Part shown: positions 7,575 through 13,467 of the stretch, one piece after another | Layout: each line of letters opens with the position of its first letter | Position numbering within the stretch: position 1 is the first letter of the stretch | Origin: a virus | IMG/VR virus record: IMGVR_UViG_3300022540_000923 | Span: 1 to 42,693 of that record | Strand: one strand, 5' to 3' | DNA: 42,693 nucleotides | The notes under the pieces: generated by a model | Databases searched by the model: none | What the model was told of the DNA's origin: nothing | The model's input: the letters and a program-made list of their open reading frames with translations, nothing else | Position numbers and translations under genes: made by a program

Positions 7575-8618
7575 ATGGAGAAAGCTACTTTGATCTGCGA
7601 TTTGCAGTTTGGAAGCACTGGAAAGGGTTTGATTGCGGGGTATTTAGCCAAGCGCGATAAACCTGATACATTGGTTACGGCTTGGTCGGCCAACGCCGGA
7701 CACACCTATATTGATGAAACTGGAAGAAAATTTATCCACACCATGCTGGCCAATGGCATTGTAAGCCCTAATTTCGAAGTGGCTTTAATCGGGCCGGGAA
7801 GTCAACTGAATGTCGATAATTTAATGCGAGAAATCGACCAGAACCGCGACATTTTAGGAAAAGTGCCTCCCGTGTTTGTTCACGAAAACGCCTGTGTGAT
7901 CCAACAGGAGCATATTGACATTGAAGCCGGTCCAATGACTAAAATTGGTTCCACTAAAAAAGGTTGCGGAGCGGCTTTGATTGACAAAATCCGCCGCAAC
8001 CCGGACAAAAAAACGATTATTCGCGATTGGTTACCAAAAGGTGGGGCCTCTGGTTATTTTTCGGTGGTGACACACGCCCAATACATGGACATGTTAAACC
8101 AGGCCGAGAAAATTCAAATCGAAGGCGCACAGGGTTATTCATTGGGGATCAACAGTGGCCTTTATCCTTATGTGACTTCTCGTGAATGCACAACAGCACA
8201 AATTCTGTCGGACACCGTGGTCCCTATCAAAATGTTGGCCAAAGTGGTGGGTTCAGCGCGAACTTTCCCAATCCGGGTGGCGAATCGGCATGACGAAAAC
8301 GGAACGCAAATTGGATATTCTGGACCATGTTATGAAGACCAACACGAAATTGAGTGGGCACAAATCGGGATCAAACCGGAATTGACCACCGTAACCAAAT
8401 TGCCCCGTCGGATTTTTACTTTCTCCGAGCAACAAATTACCGAGGCCATCCAAATGTCTGGTGTGGACGAGGTGTTCCTAAATTTCGTAAACTATTTGCC
8501 TAACATCAATGAGCGGACCGCTATGATTGAAACTGTGAGCAGAATTGCGGATGAACAAGGTGGAAAATTGGCTTTCCTTGGTTTGGGGCCAAACCAAACC
8601 GCCGTGGTGGAGATTTGA
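7575..8618 (+). CDS. purZ: PurZ, 2-aminodeoxyadenylosuccinate synthetase (Z-genome key enzyme)
   Basis: 347 aa, shorter than PurA (about 430 aa). Family features: P-loop DLQFGSTGKGLIAGYLA (residues 9-25), NAGHT with His43, IGSTKKGCGAA, EGAQG (183-187), YPYVTSREC, TTVTK (271-275) and PRRI. In PurA the loop reads GDEGKG and its Asp is the catalytic base. Here it is Ser14, the replacement known from the PurZ proteins of Z-genome phages, which use dGMP instead of IMP. The expected reaction joins Asp to dGMP with ATP or dATP; host PurB then releases fumarate to give dZMP. The downstream mazZ start overlaps its stop (TGATG). Ribosome site AAAGGA. Confidence 0.93.
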   Translation: MEKATLICDLQFGSTGKGLIAGYLAKRDKPDTLVTAWSANAGHTYIDETGRKFIHTMLANGIVSPNFEVALIGPGSQLNVDNLMREIDQNRDILGKVPPVFVHENACVIQQEHIDIEAGPMTKIGSTKKGCGAALIDKIRRNPDKKTIIRDWLPKGGASGYFSVVTHAQYMDMLNQAEKIQIEGAQGYSLGINSGLYPYVTSRECTTAQILSDTVVPIKMLAKVVGSARTFPIRVANRHDENGTQIGYSGPCYEDQHEIEWAQIGIKPELTTVTKLPRRIFTFSEQQITEAIQMSGVDEVFLNFVNYLPNINERTAMIETVSRIADEQGGKLAFLGLGPNQTAVVEI

Positions 8619-9145
8619 TGAACGCGCAAAAATGTCACAAAAAAGGGTGTGGGGCCTATAATTCGAAAGTCCCAAACAACTGTGGGACTTTTCATTGTTT
8701 ACAAGATTGTATGGATTGGAGCCCGTTTAAGAATTGCGGATATCGTGAGTGTCCGTCGTGGAATGATGAATACCAACTTAATTGCGAACCGTTTCATGAT
8801 CCGACTGAATGTAACGCGTATACTCCGATTTCGGAAAAACCCCCGGATTTTCGGGAGTTGGTCAATGACATCATTTCATGGGCCGACGACGCGATCGGGA
8901 AAGATAGGACCGCTGAAAATGCTCTGACCAAAATGGTGATGGAAGAAATCCCAGAGCTTTTACACGCAGAACCTATTGATTTGCCGCTAGAGGCGGCGGA
9001 CATTGGGATTTTGTTCTTCGATTATTGCCACTTGAAAGGAATTGACATTTTTGAAGCCATGGCCAAAAAACATGCCATCAACAAAAAACGGTCCTGGGAA
9101 AGGGACCCTAACACAGGATTGATCCACCATGTTACCAAAAATTGA
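8618..9145 (+). CDS. mazZ: MazZ: MazG/DUF550-type nucleotide pyrophosphohydrolase with Cys-rich N-terminus
   Basis: 175 aa, ATG at 8618 sharing a base with the purZ stop. The C-terminal half (about residues 77-175) is an all-alpha NTP pyrophosphohydrolase: E110-x2-E113 (EEIPELL) and E125-x2-D128 (EAADIGILFFD) form the metal site. In Z-phages this enzyme cuts dGTP/GTP to the monophosphate and feeds PurZ. The first 65 residues hold nine cysteines (6, 11, 22, 27, 31, 40, 45, 56, 65) plus histidines, which looks like a small metal-binding or disulfide module. I do not recall this from described MazZ proteins. Assignment rests on the motif pair and on the purZ/datZ neighbours. Confidence 0.85.
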   Translation: MNAQKCHKKGCGAYNSKVPNNCGTFHCLQDCMDWSPFKNCGYRECPSWNDEYQLNCEPFHDPTECNAYTPISEKPPDFRELVNDIISWADDAIGKDRTAENALTKMVMEEIPELLHAEPIDLPLEAADIGILFFDYCHLKGIDIFEAMAKKHAINKKRSWERDPNTGLIHHVTKN

Positions 9146-9740
9146 AATACAAGATATTCATCGTCTCTCAAATGTGGCAAGGTGGCAAATCGTCCGTACG
9201 GAAAGACAAAGTGTTGCGGAGCATTCATTTAATGTTGCCTATATCGTGATCAATATGTTGGATCGCCTTAAAATAGGTTTTGGTTCCAAAGGTTTGACAT
9301 TTGACGGGTTTTCGGTAATAAAACACCACGCGGTGGAGTGGGCCATCTTTCACGACCTTTCAGAACTTTTTATTGGGGACATCCCGACTCCAATAAAAAA
9401 GAAAATGGCCAAACACGCCAGATCCAACAATTTTATGAAAAATTTTGAATCTGAGACTGTCCATGACAAGTTCCTGCAGATCCCGCCGGAAGTCAGGTAT
9501 AAAGTGCGGGACATAGTAAAAATTGCAGACATGATGGAGGCCATTTCCTTTTTAACTCGCCACAATAACGACAAAAAGCACTCCAGTATTATTTTAAAAG
9601 AAATCCATGATGATCTAAAGATTGCCGTGGCCGCGTTTATGGAGTATTTCCCGGAATACTCCTACCAAGGCGAGATTTTTAAAACCACTGTGGGTTCAAT
9701 GACTGGGAACATGAGTTTTAGCGACCAAAACTTTGTATGA
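9129..9740 (+). CDS. datZ: DatZ: HD-domain dATP triphosphohydrolase
   Basis: 203 aa, start inside mazZ (17-base overlap). It is an HD phosphohydrolase of the YfbR-like type: His32 in SVAEHSF, the His75-Asp76 pair in WAIFHDLSEL with Glu79, GDIPTPIK (83-90), and Asp134 in KIADMMEA. The segment ARWQI places Trp19 and Ile21 where, from memory, S-2L DatZ has Trp20 and Ile22, the residues said to stack on adenine and exclude a 2-amino group. The role is to remove dATP (to deoxyadenosine and triphosphate) so that the polymerase uses dZTP. The downstream nuclease gene starts with an ATGA overlap. Confidence 0.88.
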   Translation: MLPKIEIQDIHRLSNVARWQIVRTERQSVAEHSFNVAYIVINMLDRLKIGFGSKGLTFDGFSVIKHHAVEWAIFHDLSELFIGDIPTPIKKKMAKHARSNNFMKNFESETVHDKFLQIPPEVRYKVRDIVKIADMMEAISFLTRHNNDKKHSSIILKEIHDDLKIAVAAFMEYFPEYSYQGEIFKTTVGSMTGNMSFSDQNFV

Positions 9741-10213
9741 GCCGAATAACAAGGGAGCAAACCTTCAAAAACAATATCAAAATTGCCTTGCGCGGGCTTT
9801 GGAAATTAACCGAGATCGAAACCAGAACGGAAAATTTTGTTTCGGATTGGGCGTATACGGTCGGCCCCCAAGATTCTACGGGGATGCCGGGCGGCATTTC
9901 AGGTTGGATCGAGGTTAAAGCACTTCCGAAATGGCCCAAGAATCCAGAGTCCCCGGTAAAAGTCCCGCACCCCGAGCGGGTTGGGGGACAAGTCCGTTTC
10001 GCGTTAGGTGTACAAAAATTCCAAGGGCAATCGTGGTTTTTGGTGCAAATTGATGAGGACATTCTGTTGATTAGTCCGGCTGTAATGAAAATGTTTGCAT
10101 TGGGAAAATCGCCCAAAGAGGAGTGGTTTAGGTTGTGCAGATTGCGGTACGCGTCAATGGACCATTTCCGGAAAAACAATAGGGAATTTTTCAATGCTCT
10201 GTCTGGATTCTAA
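9737..10213 (+). CDS. PD-(D/E)XK-like nuclease, last gene of the Z cassette
   Basis: 158 aa, start overlapping the datZ stop by ATGA. The pattern is that of the restriction-enzyme/Holliday-resolvase fold: an N-terminal basic helix, Asp46 in PQDSTGMPG, then GWIEVKALP with Glu59 and Lys61, followed by a Gln/Arg helix (GGQVRFALGVQKF) and a hydrophobic strand (SWFLVQI). A D-x13-E-V-K arrangement is the catalytic signature of these nucleases. It could be a resolvase or recombination nuclease, or could degrade host DNA. Its tight coupling to datZ suggests expression with the Z pathway. The exact target is unknown. Confidence 0.6.
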   Translation: MSRITREQTFKNNIKIALRGLWKLTEIETRTENFVSDWAYTVGPQDSTGMPGGISGWIEVKALPKWPKNPESPVKVPHPERVGGQVRFALGVQKFQGQSWFLVQIDEDILLISPAVMKMFALGKSPKEEWFRLCRLRYASMDHFRKNNREFFNALSGF

Positions 10214-10214
10214 T

Positions 10215-10228
10215 GCAAATTTCGTGCC
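10215..10228 (+). promoter_or_regulatory. GCAA-N4-CGTGCC box (regulatory site copy)
   Basis: GCAAATTTCGTGCC matches the box found four times in the 35.78-36.04 kb control region. It lies just after the nuclease stop and upstream of the first copy of the duplicated promoter. Confidence 0.5.
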
Positions 10229-10247
10229 ACAAGGGTTTCCGTTAACG

Positions 10248-10339
10248 GAAATTGATCTTTGTCAATTCTGAATAAATTTCGTTGATTCGATATATTGACA
10301 GAATTGACAGGGTGTGGTAAATTGGGATCAGAAAACGGG
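10248..10339 (+). repeat. Duplicated 92-bp promoter/operator, copy 1
   Basis: Nearly identical in sequence and length to 10939-11030. It contains the inverted repeat TGTCAATTCTG (10260-10270) / CAGAATTGACA (10299-10309), a tandem TTGACAG pair and a promoter. Each copy ends in GAAAACGGG and is followed by a gene whose leader reads GATAAGGAGATAAA. Confidence 0.9.
10295..10323 (+). promoter_or_regulatory. Sigma-70-type promoter in repeat copy 1
   Basis: TTGACA (10295-10300), 17-bp spacer, TAAATT (10318-10323). The -35 box is inside the right arm of the 11-bp inverted repeat, so a protein binding the repeat would block polymerase. It would drive 10383-10966. Confidence 0.7.
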
Positions 10340-10382
10340 GAGAAGCCCCAAATGAAACAAACCAGAGATAAGGAGATAAAAA

Positions 10383-10718
10383 ATGAAAGTCTATAGCTAC
10401 GATTCAGCATTGTTGGAATTAGCGGAGCCATTCGAAGTCGATCAGGGGGCCACGATCAACGCAATCATGGTGGAACACGATGAAGTGTTCCAAATGGACC
10501 CGGATAGGAATGGATACGACATCGATCATTGCTTGCGGACAGACAAAGAATCCGGCGAGGAGGTTTTCGTTTTAATGATGGCGGATGGCGGATGGCGGGC
10601 GGATCTCTTTTTCTGCTCTACCGATGATGAAGCGGCGAAACGCGTTTGCCGGTCTTGGTTCAACGACCCTGAATATATGACTAAATTTACTGGCGGATCA
10701 AGCAAGAGTGGATTCTAA
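10383..10718 (+). CDS. Hypothetical protein behind repeat promoter 1 (111 aa)
   Basis: ATG start after ATAAGGAGATAAAAA. The protein is acidic, with no recognised domain. Features seen: many Asp/Glu in the first half (HDEVFQMDPDRNGYD), a central VFVLMMADGGWRADLFF hydrophobic block and a Ser/Gly-rich C-terminus. It is the first gene of a two-gene unit controlled by the inverted-repeat promoter. It may be an early host-takeover or regulatory factor, but nothing in the sequence identifies it. Confidence 0.6.
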   Translation: MKVYSYDSALLELAEPFEVDQGATINAIMVEHDEVFQMDPDRNGYDIDHCLRTDKESGEEVFVLMMADGGWRADLFFCSTDDEAAKRVCRSWFNDPEYMTKFTGGSSKSGF

Positions 10719-10741
10719 TAAACCGAAAGATAGGGGATGAA

Positions 10742-10966
10742 ATGAAACCGTATGGGGTGCCACGGGCACCGGAATTAGATGGCTGGCCCGATTTGGCTGA
10801 TATTCACAACTTTGGTTTGAAATCGTATTGGAATAAACTTCCGGGGAAGAATGGGGAGCGGAAAAACAGTTTCCGTAAACCAGCAGTAAAAGCCCGCCGA
10901 AGGAGAATTTGGAAAAAGAAAGCTAGAAGGGCGGGCAAGAAATTGATCTTTGTCAATTCTGAATAA
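10742..10966 (+). CDS. Small basic hypothetical protein (74 aa)
   Basis: ATG start after GATAGGGGATGAA. The C-terminal half is strongly basic (KARRRRIWKKKARRAGKK), suggesting nucleic-acid or ribosome binding. The last seven codons (LIFVNSE) and the stop are formed by the left edge of the second 92-bp repeat. Part of the protein end is therefore regulatory DNA, and the duplication probably landed in or rewrote this gene. No family recognised. Confidence 0.6.
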   Translation: MKPYGVPRAPELDGWPDLADIHNFGLKSYWNKLPGKNGERKNSFRKPAVKARRRRIWKKKARRAGKKLIFVNSE

Positions 10967-11030
10967 ATTTCGTGAATTCGATATATTGACAGAATTGACA
11001 GGATGTGGTAAACTGAAATCAGAAAACGGG
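10939..11030 (+). repeat. Duplicated 92-bp promoter/operator, copy 2
   Basis: Same 92-bp length and layout as copy 1: TGTCAATTCTG (10951-10961) and CAGAATTGACA (10990-11000), differing by a few substitutions. It overlaps the end of the 10742 gene. Confidence 0.9.
10986..11014 (+). promoter_or_regulatory. Sigma-70-type promoter in repeat copy 2
   Basis: TTGACA (10986-10991), 17-bp spacer, TAAACT (11009-11014), again with the -35 box in the inverted-repeat arm. It would drive the 11074 gene, after a leader containing ACAACCGGTC and a GATAAGGAG ribosome site. Confidence 0.7.
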
Positions 11031-11073
11031 ACAACCGGTCCCGTTAGTTGTAACATAGAGATAAGGAGATAAA

Positions 11074-11940
11074 ATGAAAGTTATCGAATCTGGAAAAGGC
11101 TGTACATTGAGCGTAGATGAGAATGGTTTCACTAAAGAGAATGACGGGAACCAGGAGCGAATCGACGCACAACAAGCCATGGCATTTTTAGTGGCCCGTT
11201 GTGGTTATTCTGAGGAGAAAGCCGTGGACACCATCGAATTCAACGCCTCCGAATTTGGAATTACGGAGGAGAAGACAGCCGAATTGGAACCGGTTAAACG
11301 CGCCGCCAAGGGAATGAGAATCCAATTCTATGATGACAAAGGTGGGGCTTGGGTGTCTGGTGTACTGGTCGCAAATGTTAAGGGCAAGATCACAGTCAAG
11401 ACCGACAGCGGCGACCGGGTTGTCGTTGCCAAGGCTGATTTATTTAAATTCAAGGGCGTGGTTGAGCCCCCACAAGAGACAGTCGGAGACATCATCGAGG
11501 AGGTTGTCAGCCAGCCAGAACCCGAGAATACCGATATCGAGTCGGAAGACGGAGAGGATACCCACGGGGACACACACTTGGTATTCCGCAAGCGAGATCT
11601 ATATGAGCATGCAACCGGCGCACGGACCAAGATATTGGACAACGCCGACCCCGTGGCCGAATTCATGCGGGATTTCCCGATCCACAAGGACGAGGACAAC
11701 GGATCTTTGTTGGATTTATTTGATATCGCGGCATGTATTCTGGGCAAGACCGGCGTAACCGAGATTGGCAAAGGTGCCAAGAAATTGGATAATATCACCC
11801 CCAGCACACTGACCAACCGGTATGGCCATTTGAATAACGGAATGGTCAGGATGAATTTGGGGAATTTGATGAGGGGCGCGATCAAGCAATCAGAAATGGA
11901 TGCTGACACTCTGTTGGCTGAATGCATGAAAGACACATAG
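11074..11940 (+). CDS. Hypothetical protein behind repeat promoter 2 (288 aa)
   Basis: ATG start after GATAAGGAGATAAA. Three parts are visible: an N-terminal region to about residue 75; a beta-rich KOW/Tudor-like stretch (about 80-130; GMRIQFYDDKGGAWVSG, KITVKTDSGDRVVV) with an acidic linker (135-165) rich in Glu and Asp; and a C-terminal part ending TNRYGHLNNGMVRMNLGN, a phrase I associate with C-terminal domains of unclassified phage and plasmid proteins. No catalytic residues are evident. It has a private promoter/operator copy and a GC-rich hairpin just after it, so it forms its own transcription unit. Confidence 0.65.
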   Translation: MKVIESGKGCTLSVDENGFTKENDGNQERIDAQQAMAFLVARCGYSEEKAVDTIEFNASEFGITEEKTAELEPVKRAAKGMRIQFYDDKGGAWVSGVLVANVKGKITVKTDSGDRVVVAKADLFKFKGVVEPPQETVGDIIEEVVSQPEPENTDIESEDGEDTHGDTHLVFRKRDLYEHATGARTKILDNADPVAEFMRDFPIHKDEDNGSLLDLFDIAACILGKTGVTEIGKGAKKLDNITPSTLTNRYGHLNNGMVRMNLGNLMRGAIKQSEMDADTLLAECMKDT

Positions 11941-11951
11941 CCGAGATAATT

Positions 11952-11969
11952 GGCCGCCCCAGGGCGGCC
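11952..11969 (+). terminator. GC-rich hairpin after the 11074 gene
   Basis: GGCCGCC-CCAG-GGCGGCC (11952-11969) is a perfect 7-bp stem with a 4-nt loop, 12 bases after the stop. No U-tract follows, so it is a weak terminator or an RNA-stability element. Confidence 0.5.
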
Positions 11970-11991
11970 CTACCCGAGATTAGGAGACAAG

Positions 11992-12201
11992 ATGAAATAT
12001 TACATAAGTTTGTTGGTTTTTGCTATTGTTTTTGTTGTTTCTTGTTCGCCACCCGAAGCCACGGGGGAACCAGAAGTAAAAGTCATCCCATATGAAATAA
12101 CTTGCATTGATGGAGTCGAGTATATAATAACTTTTGTAGGTTATGGTTACCACTTAACTCCGCACCTCGAAAGAGACGGGTCTGTTTATTTGTGTGATTA
12201 A
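11992..12201 (+). CDS. Small lipoprotein (69 aa)
   Basis: ATG at 11992 was chosen because it follows TTAGGAGACAAG and opens a signal peptide: MKYY, a hydrophobic core (ISLLVFAIVFVV) and the lipobox VVSC with Cys18 as the lipidation site. The mature 52 residues carry two more cysteines and an aromatic C-terminal part. Small phage lipoproteins act as superinfection-exclusion factors or outer spanins. The early-side position, away from lysis genes, favours exclusion, but this is inference. The gene is noticeably more AT-rich than its neighbours. Confidence 0.65.
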   Translation: MKYYISLLVFAIVFVVSCSPPEATGEPEVKVIPYEITCIDGVEYIITFVGYGYHLTPHLERDGSVYLCD

Positions 12202-12216
12202 CCTGGGGGAGGAGAT

Positions 12217-12459
12217 ATGAGATCTTTAACAATGGGAGCAATGTCGCAAATTAAAACACTGAGTGGTCGCCGGTTTCAAGTAACTAAAATGCGGTATGGG
12301 CGGGGTCAAAAAGTTTGGTGCCCACATAAACCCACCACTGTGGTGGGTTCGATGGCTTGCCGACAATGCCCAGACAAAATCAGCATTTTCCCGAATCTAA
12401 AATCGGTTATATGCAAAAAGAAACTCCCACCGGCTATTTTAGACCGGTTAGCCCCTTAA
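12217..12459 (+). CDS. Small Cys-containing protein, possible zinc ribbon (80 aa)
   Basis: ATG after GGGGGAGGAGAT. A central WCPH, then MACRQCPDK and a later ICKK give one Cys-His and three Cys that could bind one zinc ion. The rest is basic. It is the last plus-strand gene and its 3' end overlaps the last minus-strand gene by 26 bases. Function unknown. Confidence 0.55.
   Translation: MRSLTMGAMSQIKTLSGRRFQVTKMRYGRGQKVWCPHKPTTVVGSMACRQCPDKISIFPNLKSVICKKKLPPAILDRLAP
12429..12448. terminator. Hairpin at the convergence of the two gene blocks
   Basis: ACCGG (12429-12433) pairs with CCGGT (12444-12448), with CTA/TAG extending the stem. On the minus strand it is followed five bases on by TTTCTTTTT. 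It sits in the overlap of the two last genes, so it could end late transcription and slow read-through from the early side. Confidence 0.4.
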
Positions 12460-12688
12460 TTTTGTTCACTCCGCCTTCCAGGACCTTGGCCAATTCTTTT
12501 TTGCTCGGGTCCTGCACTACCCCCATATAAATTTCACGATTTGCTTTCTCAAAATCTTCGAAAATATCGACCGCCTGTTTGGCAGCCTTAGCCAAGAAAA
12601 TCGCTTTTTTGATGAAAATTGCGGCGGCAGTCGTTCCGCCAGCCGAAAATAGACCCAAAATCGCCAAAATGATATCCAATTGTTCCAT
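12434..12688 (-). CDS. Small membrane protein, holin candidate (84 aa)
   Basis: An N-terminal hydrophobic segment (about residues 5-29, ILAILGLFSAGGTTAAAIFI, with small residues) is followed by a charged amphipathic C-terminus (KQAVDIFEDFEKANRE). It is the last gene of the late operon, directly after another one-helix membrane protein. Two adjacent small membrane proteins at the late end, with no other holin in sight, make this a reasonable holin or antiholin. There is no family match I can claim. Confidence 0.45.
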   Translation of the reverse strand: MEQLDIILAILGLFSAGGTTAAAIFIKKAIFLAKAAKQAVDIFEDFEKANREIYMGVVQDPSKKELAKVLEGGVNKIKGLTGLK

Positions 12689-12689
12689 T

Positions 12690-13004
12690 TTATCTCCCCA
12701 CGGGTTTTACAGCCGCTAAAATACCACCCCGCCCGCGACTTTGGGCATCGGAGTTTGGACAACTTTTAATGTTGTCAGTTAAAACCTTTAGTGCTTCGGT
12801 TTGTTGTCCAGAAATCACGGTTTGAGCATGGATGTGCTCCAGGGTTGAAGTGTGGATTTCGTCCAGGCGTTTCACCTGCCGGTCGTACTTCTCATCCTGT
12901 TTTTTGATCATGTCCGTAAGGAAACTAAAACCGGCCCTCCCAAACACGACCAAAACTACCAGGGCACCACCCGGTCCCATCATTTGTGCCATCCAATCTG
13001 GCAT
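12690..13004 (-). CDS. Membrane-anchored coiled-coil protein, holin or spanin-like (104 aa)
   Basis: One transmembrane helix (about residues 13-32, GALVVLVVFGRAGFSFLT) is followed by a long polar helix likely to form a coiled coil (IKKQDEKYDRQVKRLDEIH) and a Gly/Arg-rich tail. This topology fits an inner-membrane spanin subunit or a class III holin. It is paired with the 12434 gene. Lysis assignment is by position and topology only. Confidence 0.45.
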   Translation of the reverse strand: MPDWMAQMMGPGGALVVLVVFGRAGFSFLTDMIKKQDEKYDRQVKRLDEIHTSTLEHIHAQTVISGQQTEALKVLTDNIKSCPNSDAQSRGRGGILAAVKPVGR

Positions 13005-13006
13005 GT

Positions 13007-13195
13007 CTATTCCTCCTTAGGGTTGGTTGGTACTATTTCCGATCGTTCGTTGCTTTCAACAAGCGATAGTTTTGACTGAACTTCCGGAAGTTTGGAAAGG
13101 GTAGCCACGCCCACTGCGACTTCCTGATACGGGCGAGTGACCAAGTAAGACAGCAACGTATTTACCTGTTTTTCTGTGATTTCAAAAGTCTTCAT
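13007..13195 (-). CDS. Small conserved phage protein (62 aa)
   Basis: The internal ATG at 13195 was chosen because it follows GAGGGAAA and overlaps the upstream stop (ATGA). The peptide reads FEITEKQVNTLLSYLVTRPYQEVAVGV, a pattern seen in tiny proteins at the end of tail modules. It is helical and soluble. Function unknown. Confidence 0.6.
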   Translation of the reverse strand: MKTFEITEKQVNTLLSYLVTRPYQEVAVGVATLSKLPEVQSKLSLVESNERSEIVPTNPKEE

Positions 13196-13446
13196 TTTCC
13201 CTCTGTTTGAGTGTCTATAAAGGTCTGCCAATTCTGTTTAACATCATCAGTCCAGACAACATTTGCAATTGCTTGGACTTTTAAATCTTGATCGGATAAA
13301 TCTGCATGATCTGGAGTGATTACGTGCCGATGAAAATATCTTGAAGTCTCAATACCATCTTCGATGATCTTTGTTGCTGTTCTAACCCAAATCTGCCCCA
13401 TTTCTAAGACTTCAATTTTATCTATTATTATTTGTTTATCAATCAT
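13192..13446 (-). CDS. Small protein downstream of the tail fibre (84 aa)
   Basis: It has an N-terminal basic/hydrophobic segment (IDKQIIIDKIEVLE), then IWVRTATKIIEDGIE, a His-rich FHRHVITPDH and a Trp-containing C-terminus. Proteins of this size with the 'RTATKIIEDG' phrase usually follow phage tail-fibre genes and may assist fibre assembly. It shares the AT-rich composition of the fibre gene. Confidence 0.55.
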   Translation of the reverse strand: MIDKQIIIDKIEVLEMGQIWVRTATKIIEDGIETSRYFHRHVITPDHADLSDQDLKVQAIANVVWTDDVKQNWQTFIDTQTEGK

Positions 13447-13467
13447 TTATTTACCTTTAGTATTATT

